From: Novosphingobium resinovorum
GTDB taxonomy: Bacteria > Pseudomonadota > Alphaproteobacteria > Sphingomonadales > Sphingomonadaceae
Length of the DNA stretch: 64,000 nt
Assembly (NCBI RefSeq): GCF_001742225.1
Contig: NZ_CP017075.1
Coordinates: 868,001-932,000 of the forward strand
Direction: 5' to 3'
Position numbers and translations under genes: made by a program. Of the stretch, positions 10,554 through 18,905 are shown one piece after another (positions within the stretch are counted from its first letter, which is position 1; every line of letters begins with the position of its first letter). The notes under the pieces are model-generated. The model was not told where the DNA came from. It saw only the letters and a program-made list of their open reading frames with translations, and did no database searches.

Positions 10554-10567
10554 TTGCTGCGCAGCAA
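10554..10567. promoter_or_regulatory. Candidate PhaR operator
   Basis: TTGCTGCGCAGCAA is a perfect 14-bp palindrome 63 bases upstream of phaR, followed by a related half-site TTGCAATGC (10574-10582). PhaR proteins are known to bind TGC/GCA-rich palindromes and to repress their own genes, so autoregulation is likely. Confidence 0.55.
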
Positions 10568-10629
10568 TTTGTGTTGCAATGCGATATCCCGGAATGGTAA
10601 CTTAACTATCCGGCAAATGGGGACTGGAA

Positions 10630-11190
10630 ATGACTGAAACGGCGTCTGGCGAAGACAACACCGTAATCATCAAAAAGTACGCTAACCGGCGGCTCTACAA
10701 TACCCGTTCGTCAAGCTACATCACGCTCGATCATCTCTCGAAGATGACGCGCGAAGGGGTGGACTACAAGGTTCTCGACGCCAAGACCGGCGCCGACATC
10801 ACCCACACGATCCTCACCCAGATCATCATGGAAGAGGAATCGAACGGTGAGCAGATGCTTCCCGTCAACTTCCTGCGCGAACTCATCAGCATGTACGGCA
10901 ACCAGATGCAGTCGCTGATTCCGCACTACCTGGAAGCCTCGATGGAGAACTTTCGCGCCAACCAGGCGAAGCTCGCCAAGGCGTTCGAGGACAGCCTGGG
11001 CAACAACCCGCTCGCCAAGCTGGCCGAGCAAAACATGGCGATGTTCCGCGCTGCGTCCTCCGCCTTCATGCCCGGTGCGGAAAAGCAGCCCGAAACCAAG
11101 GCGCCGCCCGCCGAGGACGCAGGCGATCTCTCCGCGTTGCGCGACCAGATGGCTGAAATCCAGAAGCGCCTCGACGCGCTGGGCAAGTAA
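10630..11190 (+). CDS. phaR: Polyhydroxyalkanoate synthesis repressor PhaR
   Basis: 186 residues with a GGGACTGGAA ribosome site. The N-terminal PHB/PHA accumulation DNA-binding domain (about residues 12-75) contains the diagnostic IKKYANRRLYNTRSSSYITL segment, followed by the second PHB_acc domain (FLRELISMYGNQMQSLIPHYLE) and an Ala/Pro linker with a short C-terminal coiled coil. PhaR senses PHA granules and represses phasin and its own gene. No phaC or phaP gene lies in the window. A TGC/GCA palindrome upstream fits autoregulation. The Nudix gene follows on the same strand after 21 bases. Confidence 0.95.
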   Translation: MTETASGEDNTVIIKKYANRRLYNTRSSSYITLDHLSKMTREGVDYKVLDAKTGADITHTILTQIIMEEESNGEQMLPVNFLRELISMYGNQMQSLIPHYLEASMENFRANQAKLAKAFEDSLGNNPLAKLAEQNMAMFRAASSAFMPGAEKQPETKAPPAEDAGDLSALRDQMAEIQKRLDALGK

Positions 11191-11211
11191 GCAAGCCGAA
11201 GGGGCGAAGTG

Positions 11212-11649
11212 ATGACCTCCCGCGTCGCTCGCCCTGCCGCGCGCATCATTCTGCTCGATCCGGCTGAGCGCGTACTGCTGTTCCGGTTCGACCCGCCCGA
11301 CCGTCCGCCGTTCTGGTGTACGCCGGGCGGGGCGGTCGATCCCGGCGAAAGCTACGAGGACGCGGCAAGGCGCGAACTGCTGGAGGAAACCGGCTTCGTT
11401 GCCGAGCCGGGACCGCAAATGGCGCAGCGGATCGCCGATTTCATCACCATCGAAGGCGTGCCGGTGACGGCCGACGAGCGCTATTTCCGCATACGCACTC
11501 CTGCGGGCACCGATCCCGAGGCGATCGACACCGGCGGCCACACCGAACTGGAACGCTCGGTGATGCGCAGTTGGCGCTGGTTCGACCGCGCGGCATTGGC
11601 CGCGCTGGAGGAACCGTATTTTCCAGAAGATCTGGCCGAGATGTTCTAA
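11212..11649 (+). CDS. Nudix hydrolase
   Basis: 145 residues from the ATG at 11212 with AGGGGCG upstream; a GTG one codon earlier is an alternative. The Nudix box is complete: GGAVDPGESYEDAARRELL followed by EETGF matches Gx5Ex7REUxEExGU and supplies the Mg2+-binding glutamates. The enzyme hydrolyses a nucleoside diphosphate linked to another group; the substrate cannot be predicted. It is cytoplasmic. The WF motif and DTGGHTELERS segment near the C-terminus recall proteins that clean up oxidised nucleotides, but that is a guess. It lies between phaR and proS. Confidence 0.9.
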   Translation: MTSRVARPAARIILLDPAERVLLFRFDPPDRPPFWCTPGGAVDPGESYEDAARRELLEETGFVAEPGPQMAQRIADFITIEGVPVTADERYFRIRTPAGTDPEAIDTGGHTELERSVMRSWRWFDRAALAALEEPYFPEDLAEMF

Positions 11650-11670
11650 GGTCGCGCGGGCTTTCGGGGG

Positions 11671-11741
11671 CTTCGACAAGCTCAGCCTGAGCGGGTTTGG
11701 GAGGTTTGCACTACCCCCCGCTCACCCTGACCTTGTCGAAG
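11671..11741. repeat. Imperfect 25-bp inverted repeat
   Basis: The left arm (11671-11695, beginning CTTCGACAAGCTCAGC) pairs with the right arm (11717-11741) at 22 of 25 positions around a 21-base loop. The CTTCGACAAGCTCAG unit is a dispersed intergenic repeat type seen in many proteobacteria. It probably folds as a transcript-end hairpin between the Nudix gene and proS. Confidence 0.65.
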
Positions 11742-11804
11742 GGTCGTGCAGAGCGCGTCGCCATTCATTTGAACCTTGCGCCAAGTCTCGCTAACAGGCG
11801 CGCC

Positions 11805-13352
11805 ATGAATCAGAAGACCGCGATCCGCCACGCCCTCTCCACCAAGCGCGAAGATGATTTCGCCCAGTGGTATCAGGAAGTCATCTCCGAAGCCGAAATG
11901 GCCGAGGAATCGGGCGTGCGCGGCTGCATGGTCATCAAGCCATGGGGCTACGGCGTGTGGGAACGCATCCAGCGCCTGATGGACGACCGCATCAAGGCGG
12001 CGGGCGTGCAGAACTGCTACTTCCCGCTGTTCATCCCGCTCTCCTACTTCGCCAAGGAAGCCGAGCACGTCGAGGGCTTCGCCAAGGAGATGGCGGTCGT
12101 CACCCATCACCGCCTCGTCGGTGACGGCAAGGGCGGCCTCGTGCCCGATCCCGAGGCGAAGCTGGAAGAGCCGCTGATCGTGCGCCCCACCTCCGAAACC
12201 GTGATCGGCCAGGCGATGGCGCGCTGGGTGCAGTCGTGGCGCGACCTGCCGCTGATGGTCAACCAGTGGGCCAACGTGGTGCGCTGGGAAATGCGCACCC
12301 GCATGTTCCTGCGCACCAGCGAATTCCTCTGGCAGGAAGGCCACACCGCTCACGCCGACCGGGACGATGCGATGGCCGAGACGCTGCGCGCGCTCGAAAT
12401 GTACCGCGACTTCGCCGAGACCGAGCTGGCGATGCCCGTCATCGCCGGTGAAAAGCCAGAGAACGAGCGCTTCCCTGGCGCCGTCGCCACCTATTCGATC
12501 GAGGCGATGATGCAGGACGGCAAGGCGCTGCAGGCGGGCACTTCGCACTACCTCGGCACCGGCTTCGCCCATGCGGCGGGGATCACCTTCCAGGATCGCG
12601 AGGGCACGCAGCAGTATGCCCACACGACCAGTTGGGGCACCTCGACCCGCATGATCGGCGGCCTCATCATGACGCACGGCGACGACGACGGCCTGCGCGT
12701 GCCGCCCGCCGTGGCGCCGCACCAGATCGTCATCCTGCCGATGCTGCGCGACACGCCCGAGGACGACGCGCTGCTCGCCTACTGCGAGGAACTGCGCAAG
12801 GCCCTCGTCGGCCAGTCGGCCCTTGGCGAAAGCGTGCGCGTGCTGCTCGACAAGCGCCCCGGCAAGGCCACGCAGAAGCGCTGGGCCTGGGTCAAGAAGG
12901 GCGTGCCGCTGATCCTCGAGATCGGTGGGCGCGATGCGGCGGGCGGTCAGGTCTCGATGCTGCGCCGCGACAAGCTGTGGACCGAGGCGGGCAAGGCGAA
13001 CTTCGTCGGCCTCGCCAAGGACGAATTCTTGGCCCGCGCTTCGGCCGAGATCGAGGACATCCAGGCCTCGCTCCACGCCGAAGCCAAGGCCAGGCGCGAC
13101 GCGAACATCTCGAAGGCATCCAGCTTCGAGGAACTCGCGGCGTTCTTCGCCGAGGACAAGCGCTATCCGGGCTGGGTCGAAGTCGAGTGGGCGCGCCCGA
13201 CCGGTGATGAACTCGAAGCGGTGGTGCAGAAGCTCAAGGGCCTTAAGCTCACCATGCGCAATACGCCGCTGGGCGCCGAACCCGCGACCGGTAACTGCAT
13301 TTTCACGGGACGTGGCGCCGTGGAGAAGATATACGTCGCCCGATCCTACTGA
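11805..13352 (+). CDS. proS: Prolyl-tRNA synthetase, archaeal/eukaryotic-type
   Basis: 515 residues; the start is the ATG of MNQKTAIRHALSTKREDDF. This is the short ProRS class: a class II catalytic core with KPWGYGVWERIQ (motif 1 region) and RPTSETVIG, no YbaK-like editing insertion, an anticodon-binding domain (VAPHQIVILPM), and a C-terminal domain ending in ...KIYVARSY. The terminal Tyr is a hallmark of the archaeal/eukaryotic-type enzymes, whose carboxyl end reaches toward the active site. It charges tRNA-Pro in the cytoplasm. It lies alone between a palindromic repeat and a DUF805 gene on the same strand. Confidence 0.95.
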   Translation: MNQKTAIRHALSTKREDDFAQWYQEVISEAEMAEESGVRGCMVIKPWGYGVWERIQRLMDDRIKAAGVQNCYFPLFIPLSYFAKEAEHVEGFAKEMAVVTHHRLVGDGKGGLVPDPEAKLEEPLIVRPTSETVIGQAMARWVQSWRDLPLMVNQWANVVRWEMRTRMFLRTSEFLWQEGHTAHADRDDAMAETLRALEMYRDFAETELAMPVIAGEKPENERFPGAVATYSIEAMMQDGKALQAGTSHYLGTGFAHAAGITFQDREGTQQYAHTTSWGTSTRMIGGLIMTHGDDDGLRVPPAVAPHQIVILPMLRDTPEDDALLAYCEELRKALVGQSALGESVRVLLDKRPGKATQKRWAWVKKGVPLILEIGGRDAAGGQVSMLRRDKLWTEAGKANFVGLAKDEFLARASAEIEDIQASLHAEAKARRDANISKASSFEELAAFFAEDKRYPGWVEVEWARPTGDELEAVVQKLKGLKLTMRNTPLGAEPATGNCIFTGRGAVEKIYVARSY

Positions 13353-13386
13353 ATGGGGTCTTACTGATTTCACACGGGGGCTCCGG

Positions 13387-13971
13387 ATGATCGCAGCGAT
13401 TAAATACAACCTCGCGAACCTGACCAACTTCAAGGGACGCGAGGGTCGCTCGGCCTTCTGGTTCTATTTCCTGTTCCTGGCGATCATCCAGATCGTGATT
13501 TCCATCGTGATCTCGATGGTGATGACGGCACCGATGATGGCAGACGTGTTCGAGGCTGCGAAGCAGGGGCTGAGCGAAGCCGAGATGCAGAAGCGCATGT
13601 TCAGCCGCCTTTCGGGGATGATGCGCACTTCGGTCTGGGCTTCCGTCGCCAGCACACTCGTACTGACCGGTCTGCTGGTTGCCTCGTTCACACGGCGGCT
13701 GCACGATTCCGACAAGCCGGGCTGGATCGCCGGGCTGACGGCGCTGATCCAGTTCGCGGCGCTAGGCATGGCGGTCGCTTCGGTTGACAAGGTCGCCGAG
13801 ATGATGATCATCGCCCAGAGCGGCGACATGGTGAAGCTGCAGGAGGCGCAGGCCAGCGTGATGATGAACGGCATGCTCGGCTATGTGCCCCTGCTGCTCA
13901 TCATCGTGTTCGGCGTCTGGCCCTCAAGCGACGGCGCCAACCGTTATGGTGCGGAGCCCGATCACATCTAA
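13387..13971 (+). CDS. DUF805 family membrane protein
   Basis: 194 residues starting MIAAIKYNLANLTNFKGREG; the in-frame extension upstream is a shadow of proS. The FKGREGRSAFWFYFLF opening is typical of DUF805 (YhaH-like) proteins. Four hydrophobic segments are visible: about 25-47, 78-95, 112-128 and 165-182. A conserved RRLHDSDKPGW turn sits between helices 2 and 3. The family is found in bacterial inner membranes and has no established function. The gap to proS is 34 bases, so co-transcription is possible. A REP-like palindrome follows the stop. Confidence 0.85.
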   Translation: MIAAIKYNLANLTNFKGREGRSAFWFYFLFLAIIQIVISIVISMVMTAPMMADVFEAAKQGLSEAEMQKRMFSRLSGMMRTSVWASVASTLVLTGLLVASFTRRLHDSDKPGWIAGLTALIQFAALGMAVASVDKVAEMMIIAQSGDMVKLQEAQASVMMNGMLGYVPLLLIIVFGVWPSSDGANRYGAEPDHI

Positions 13972-13980
13972 GGCCCACTT

Positions 13981-14014
13981 TTCGTCATTGCGAGCGAAGC
14001 GAAGCAATGACGAA
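13981..14014. repeat. REP-like palindrome, copy 2
   Basis: Perfect 11-bp arms TTCGTCATTGC and GCAATGACGAA surround GAGCGAAGCGAA. It follows the DUF805 stop by nine bases and belongs to the same family as the elements at 4653 and 16474. Confidence 0.8.
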
Positions 14015-14116
14015 ATAGGGGGATGAGACGAGCGATCACACAAGGCGGCCTGGCTTCCGGGGGCAATTCGCGCCTGCGAGATTGCATTGCACGGCTGCAG
14101 GGGGCATCTGCGTGGG

Positions 14117-16447
14117 ATGCCCGCAAACAACCGCCCCGCCAATAACCGAACCTCAGGCAATCGGCTCACCGTCAACCGTCCGGTCAAGGATCGTTCGGCG
14201 AAGGATCGCCCCGCTCCGGGATTGCCCACCCGCAAGCAGATCCTCGACTTCATCCAGAACGCGACGGAGCCTGCGGGCAAGCGCGAGATCTCGCGCCACT
14301 TCGGCCTCAAGGGCAATGAGAAGATCCAGCTCAAGGCGCTGCTCAAGGACATGGCCGAAGAGGGCCTGATCGACGGCAAGCGCACCGCCTTCCACAAGAT
14401 GGGCGGGTTGCCTAAGGTCACCGTCCTGCGCGTGATCGACATCGACGAGGGAGAGGCGATCGCCGTCCCCGATACCTGGCAGCCCGATGACGCCACCCCG
14501 CCGCCGCGCATCCGCCTGATCGAGAAGGGGCGCAACTCGGCGCTGCGCAAGGGCGACCGCGTGCTGTCGCGCACCGAGGAAAGCGCTACCGGCTGGCGCG
14601 CCTTCCCGATGAAGAAGCTGGAACTGCGCGCCGACCAGATCCTCGGCGTCGTCGAGATCGACGGCGGCGGCAAGCCCTGGCTGGCCCCGGTTGACAAGCG
14701 CATCCGCAATTCCTCGCCGATCTCGGACCTTGGCGAGGCGAAAGCGGGCGAACTGGTGCTGGGCGTGCCGATCGGCCGTTCGGCGCGGCCTTCGGTGAAG
14801 GTGACCGAAGTGCTCGGCGAACCGCTGGCGCCCAAGGCGTTCAGCCTGATCGCCATCCACAAGCACGGCATTCCCAACCACTTCATCGAGGAAGTGCTGG
14901 AAGAGGCGCAGGTTTCCGCCAAGCTGCCGCTCAGCGCCGAGCACCGCGAAGACCTGCGGCACCTGCCGATCGTCGCCATCGATCCCTCCGACGCGCGCGA
15001 CCATGACGACGCGATCTGGGCGGCGCCGGACGGGGAGGGCGGCTTCGACGCGCTCGTCGCCATCGCCGACGTCTCGTTCTACGTCCGCCCCGGCGGCCAG
15101 ATCGACCGCGAGGCGCGTCGGCGCGGCAACTCGGTCTATTTCCCCGACCGCGTCGTGCCGATGCTGCCCGAAGTGCTCAGCGCCGACGTGTGTTCGCTCC
15201 GCTCCGGAGAAGACCGCGCGGCGATGGCCTGCCACATGAAGATCGACGCCGAGGGCAAGATCACCGACTGGCGCTTCACCCGCGCGATCGTGCGCATCGA
15301 CGAGGTCATCGCCTATGAAGAAGCGCAGGCGCGCATCGACGAGGGCCGCGCGCAGGATCATCTGACTAATCTTTGGGCCGCGTGGAAGGCGCTCGCTACC
15401 GCGCGCAGCAATCGCGATCCGCTCGAACTCGAACTGCCCGAGCGCCGCGTGAAGCTGGACGAGAAGGGCCGCATCACCGAGATCGCGATCCGCGAACGGC
15501 TCGACGCGCACCGCGTCGTCGAGGACTTTATGATCGCCGCCAACGTCGCCGCCGCCAAGGCGCTGGAGGCGAAGACCGCGCCCGTCGTCTACCGCATTCA
15601 CGAGACGCCGAGCCGCGAGAAGCTGATGGCGCTCAAGGACTATCTCGCGACGTTCGGCAAGAAGTTGGCGATGGGACAGGTCATCACGCCCAGCCTGTTC
15701 AACCGCATGCTCAAGGACGTGACCGACGAGACCGAGAAAGCGCTCATCATGGAAGCGGTCCTGCGCAGCCAGACGCAGGCCTATTACGGCCCCGCCAATG
15801 CCGGCCACTTTGGGCTGGCGCTGGCGTCCTACGCGCACTTCACCTCGCCGATCCGGCGCTATGCGGACCTTCTGGTGCACCGCGCGCTGGTCGATGCCTA
15901 TGGGCTGGAGCAGCCGAAGCCAAAAGCCGACATTCCGGCGCTGTCAGGCCTGTCGGAGCGTGACCGCGAAGACCTCGGCCGCGTCAGCGACGCGATCAGC
16001 CAGGCCGAGCGCCGCGCCATGGAGGCCGAGCGCGAGACGATCGACCGCTACGTCGCCGCCTGGCTGGCGAGCCGTGTGGGCGAAGTGTTCGACACGCGCA
16101 TCACCGGCGTCCAGAAGTTCGGCTTCTTCGCCACCATCGTCGGCCTCGGCGGTGACGGTCTGGTCCCGGTCTCGACGCTGGGGGACGAGCGATTCACGTT
16201 CGATGAGAAAGCCAAAGTGCTGGTCGGCGACGAGACGGGCACGGTCTTCTCGATCGGCCAGATCCTCAAGCTGCGACTGGCGGAGGCCAATGCGCTGACC
16301 GGCGCTCTCAAGTACGAGCTTCCCGACGGCGGCGGCCGGATCGAGCCGCGCGGGAATGCTCCGGCGCTCAAGCACAAGGGCAAGCACTTCGTCGGCCAGC
16401 GCGGGCGGCCGAAGAACATCCGGCATCAGGGGCGGGGCAAGCGGTAA
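14117..16447 (+). CDS. rnr: Ribonuclease R
   Basis: 776 residues from the ATG of MPANNRPANNR; a TTG ten codons upstream is possible. Order of parts: a basic leader, a winged-helix domain (KQILDFIQNATEPAGKREIS), cold-shock-like domains, the RNB catalytic domain with acidic metal ligands in IDPSDARDHDDAIW and the RRYADLLVHRAL segment, then an S1 domain (VFDTRITGVQKFGFFATIV) and a basic, Gly-rich tail. RNase R is a processive 3'-to-5' exoribonuclease that degrades structured RNA and takes part in rRNA and tmRNA quality control. It is flanked on both sides by REP-like palindromes. Confidence 0.96.
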   Translation: MPANNRPANNRTSGNRLTVNRPVKDRSAKDRPAPGLPTRKQILDFIQNATEPAGKREISRHFGLKGNEKIQLKALLKDMAEEGLIDGKRTAFHKMGGLPKVTVLRVIDIDEGEAIAVPDTWQPDDATPPPRIRLIEKGRNSALRKGDRVLSRTEESATGWRAFPMKKLELRADQILGVVEIDGGGKPWLAPVDKRIRNSSPISDLGEAKAGELVLGVPIGRSARPSVKVTEVLGEPLAPKAFSLIAIHKHGIPNHFIEEVLEEAQVSAKLPLSAEHREDLRHLPIVAIDPSDARDHDDAIWAAPDGEGGFDALVAIADVSFYVRPGGQIDREARRRGNSVYFPDRVVPMLPEVLSADVCSLRSGEDRAAMACHMKIDAEGKITDWRFTRAIVRIDEVIAYEEAQARIDEGRAQDHLTNLWAAWKALATARSNRDPLELELPERRVKLDEKGRITEIAIRERLDAHRVVEDFMIAANVAAAKALEAKTAPVVYRIHETPSREKLMALKDYLATFGKKLAMGQVITPSLFNRMLKDVTDETEKALIMEAVLRSQTQAYYGPANAGHFGLALASYAHFTSPIRRYADLLVHRALVDAYGLEQPKPKADIPALSGLSERDREDLGRVSDAISQAERRAMEAERETIDRYVAAWLASRVGEVFDTRITGVQKFGFFATIVGLGGDGLVPVSTLGDERFTFDEKAKVLVGDETGTVFSIGQILKLRLAEANALTGALKYELPDGGGRIEPRGNAPALKHKGKHFVGQRGRPKNIRHQGRGKR

Positions 16448-16473
16448 CGCCCCTCACTCGATCCCCCCCCTTA

Positions 16474-16551
16474 TCGTCATTGCGAGCGTAGCGAAGCAAT
16501 CCAGGGCAGAGCAAACCGCCCTGGATTGCTTCGCTACGCTCGCAATGACGA
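16474..16551. repeat. Perfect 34-bp inverted repeat of REP-like type
   Basis: Bases 16474-16507 are the exact reverse complement of 16518-16551, with a ten-base loop (AGAGCAAACC). Each arm is one unit of the CGTCATTGCGAGCG family extended by CCAGGGC. It sits between the convergent rnr and uspA genes and would form a very stable hairpin in RNA of either strand. Confidence 0.9.
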
Positions 16552-16616
16552 GGTTATGTGGGGCAATGGACCGATTGTGGCACCCTTGAGTGCCGTTAGG
16601 TGCCGCCCCGTGCCGC

Positions 16617-17072
16617 TCAGCTCAACCGTTCGATCGCCTCGGCATCGAGCCCGCCGGGGACCACGAACACCGGACAGGTCATATGCGCCATGCCCGGCCC
16701 GGTGAAGTGCGCGACCAGAGCGCCGGGGCCGCCTTCTTTCGCCGCGCCCAGCACCAGCGCCGAAACCTCGGGATGCTCCTCCAGATATTTCCGCACAATC
16801 TTGATGTCTTCTCCCATGTGAACGGAGATGACCGGCATCTTTGCGCCTTGCGACAAAAGGTTTCCGGCCGCCGCCGTCACCAGCGTCTCGGCGCGGGCGC
16901 GGGCCTCTTCCTCGATGGTCGCCTGGACCCCGGCGAAGGCGTTGAAGGGCTGCGGCGGAACGAGCGCCAGAAGGTGCAGCGCACCGTCGGTCTTGGCCGC
17001 GCGGCGGGCCGCGAACTGCAGGGCGACGAGCGCTTCCTCGCTCTCGTCGACGATCACCAGGTAGATGCGCAT
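16617..17072 (-). CDS. Universal stress protein, UspA family
   Basis: 151 residues from the ATG of MRIYLVIVDESEEA, with GGAGAGGGAA upstream. A longer in-frame extension crosses pdhC antisense and is rejected. The fold is the single UspA domain: an initial beta strand and Asp (VIVDES) and a C-terminal GAAKEGGPGALVAHFTGPGM segment in place of the G-2x-G-9x-G(S/T) ATP loop. The loop keeps its glycines in part, so nucleotide binding is uncertain. Such proteins are induced by starvation and stress. It is divergent from pdhC. Confidence 0.87.
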   Translation of the reverse strand: MRIYLVIVDESEEALVALQFAARRAAKTDGALHLLALVPPQPFNAFAGVQATIEEEARARAETLVTAAAGNLLSQGAKMPVISVHMGEDIKIVRKYLEEHPEVSALVLGAAKEGGPGALVAHFTGPGMAHMTCPVFVVPGGLDAEAIERLS

Positions 17073-17244
17073 GGGTGGTTCCCTCTCCAACCGGCTTATC
17101 GATACGCGAAGCCTGCAAGACAAGCCACCACTGTTGCGAAAAAAGAAACTGCAAGGTTCTTGAACGCAACGCTCAAGCCGTCCAAGGAGGGGGCCAGCGC
17201 CCGAAAGCGGCCTCCCTACGGACAATAAGGAACGTACAGTTTCC

Positions 17245-18513
17245 ATGCCCATCGAGATCAAGATGCCCGCCCTGTCCCCCACCATGGAAGAGGGCAAACT
17301 GGCCAAATGGCTGGTCAAGGAAGGCGACACCGTCTCCTCCGGCGACATCATGGCCGAGATCGAGACCGACAAGGCGACCATGGAATTCGAAGCCGTCGAT
17401 GAAGGCGTGATCGGCAAGATCAGCGTCGCCGAGGGCACCGAAGGCGTCAAGGTCGGCACCGTCATCGCCGTGCTGGTCGAAGAGGGCGAGGACGCCTCTG
17501 CGATCGAAGCGCCCAAGGCTGAAGCCCCGGAGGCCGCCGCCAAGGAAGAGGCTCCGAAGGCCGCAGCTTCGGGTGATCGCGTCGTCGCCACCCCGCTCGC
17601 CAAGCGCATCGCCGATGCCAAGGGCGTGGACCTCTCGGGCGTCGCTGGCTCCGGCCCGAACGGCCGCATCGTCAAGGCCGACGTCGAGGCCGCGCAGGGT
17701 GGCACCGCCAAGAAGGCCGCTCCGGCACCCGCGGCCCCGGCCCCGGCCGCTGCTCCCGCCGCCGCCGCGACGTCTTCGGTCGAGATGGCCGACGAGACCC
17801 GCGCCCTGCTCGATGCCCGCGTCCCGCATACGGTCGAGAAGCTTTCGGGCATGCGCAAGACGATCGCGCGCCGCCTTACGCAGTCGATGCAGGAAGCGCC
17901 GCACATCTACCTGACTGTGGACGTGCAGCTCGACAAGCTGATGGCGCTGCGTTCGCAGATCAACGCCACGCTGGAAAAGCAGGGCGTCAAGGTTTCGGTC
18001 AACGACATGCTGGTCAAGGCGCTGGGCGCCGCACTGATCGCGGTGCCGGAATGCAACGTGACTTTCGCCGGCAACGAGCTGATCAAGTACGAGCGCGCCG
18101 ACGTTTCGGTGGCGGTCTCGATCCCCGGCGGGCTCATCACCCCGATCGTCCAGGGTGCCAACGAGAAGTCGTTCTCGGCGATCGCCAAGGCGAGCAAGGA
18201 CCTTGCCACCCGCGCCAAGGAAGGCAAGCTCAAGCCCGAGGAATATCAGGGTGGCACCGCTTCGATCTCCAACATGGGCATGATGGGCATCAAGCAGTTC
18301 ACTGCCGTCATCAACCCGCCGCAGTCGACCATCCTCGCCATTGGTGCAGGTGACAAGCGTCCGTGGGTGATGCCAGACGGATCGCTGGGAGTGGCAACGA
18401 TCATGACGGCAACTGGCAGCTTCGATCACCGCGCCATCGATGGCGCCGACGGCGCGCGCCTGATGGCCGCGTTCCGCGAGTTCGTCGAGAACCCGCTGAG
18501 CATGATCGCCTGA
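17245..18513 (+). CDS. pdhC: Pyruvate dehydrogenase E2, dihydrolipoamide acetyltransferase
   Basis: 422 residues. The N-terminal lipoyl domain has the lipoylated lysine in [15 protein letters not shown] (Lys43). An Ala/Pro linker leads to the peripheral E3/E1-binding domain ([20 protein letters not shown]), a second Ala/Pro linker, and the catalytic acetyltransferase domain ending in [15 protein letters not shown], which holds the active-site His and Asp. It transfers the acetyl group from lipoamide to CoA at the core of the complex. E1 genes are not in this window. Two hotdog proteins and the E3 gene follow on the same strand with gaps of one or two bases, so this is one tight operon. Confidence 0.97.
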   Translation: MPIEIKMPALSPTMEEGKLAKWLVKEGDTVSSGDIMAEIETDKATMEFEAVDEGVIGKISVAEGTEGVKVGTVIAVLVEEGEDASAIEAPKAEAPEAAAKEEAPKAAASGDRVVATPLAKRIADAKGVDLSGVAGSGPNGRIVKADVEAAQGGTAKKAAPAPAAPAPAAAPAAAATSSVEMADETRALLDARVPHTVEKLSGMRKTIARRLTQSMQEAPHIYLTVDVQLDKLMALRSQINATLEKQGVKVSVNDMLVKALGAALIAVPECNVTFAGNELIKYERADVSVAVSIPGGLITPIVQGANEKSFSAIAKASKDLATRAKEGKLKPEEYQGGTASISNMGMMGIKQFTAVINPPQSTILAIGAGDKRPWVMPDGSLGVATIMTATGSFDHRAIDGADGARLMAAFREFVENPLSMIA

Positions 18514-18514
18514 T

Positions 18515-18904
18515 ATGGAGCACGAGGCCGGAGAGCTGGTCATCCGCGTCACAGCGATGCCCACCGACCTCAACCCCTATGGCGGCGTTTTCGGGGGCTG
18601 GCTGATGAGCCAGCTTGCTCTTGGCGCCGCCTCGCTGGTCACCCGCCGCACCGGCCACAAGGCCGTGGTGGTGGGAGCGACCGACTTCACCTTTCCCGGC
18701 GTCATGCTCGTGGGCGACGAACTCAACGTCTATGCAAGCGTGCAGCGGACGGGGCGCACTTCGATGACGATCGCCACGCGCGGCTTTGGCCGGGCGCGGG
18801 CGAGCGAGCATCAGGTCGAAGTCGCCACCGGGCTGTTCACGTTCGTGACGCTCGACGAGAACGACCGCCCCAGGGCCATTGCCGCGACTTCGGAGATCGT
18901 CTGA
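18515..18904 (+). CDS. YciA-like hotdog protein lacking the catalytic aspartate
   Basis: 129 residues, starting one base after the pdhC stop. It aligns along its length with the next gene and shares GWLMSQ-type, VGDEL and FTFVTLDE motifs of YciA acyl-CoA thioesterases. Where YciA-type enzymes have an aspartate in the central helix (MSLMDMGA in the neighbour), this protein has MSQLALGA, so the Asp is Ala. The ANAYGDIFGG loop is also changed to LNPYGGVFGG. It may be a non-catalytic partner subunit for the next protein, or bind acyl-CoA without hydrolysing it. The sequence is otherwise intact, arguing against a decaying gene. Confidence 0.75.
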   Translation: MEHEAGELVIRVTAMPTDLNPYGGVFGGWLMSQLALGAASLVTRRTGHKAVVVGATDFTFPGVMLVGDELNVYASVQRTGRTSMTIATRGFGRARASEHQVEVATGLFTFVTLDENDRPRAIAATSEIV

Positions 18905-18905
18905 A

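Noticed and set aside
11682..13433. Long minus-strand frame opposite proS
   Set aside because: It is a shadow of proS; its composition is His/Arg/Gly-rich without any family match.
14153..15880. Long minus-strand frame opposite rnr
   Set aside because: It is a shadow of the RNase R gene with no recognisable features.
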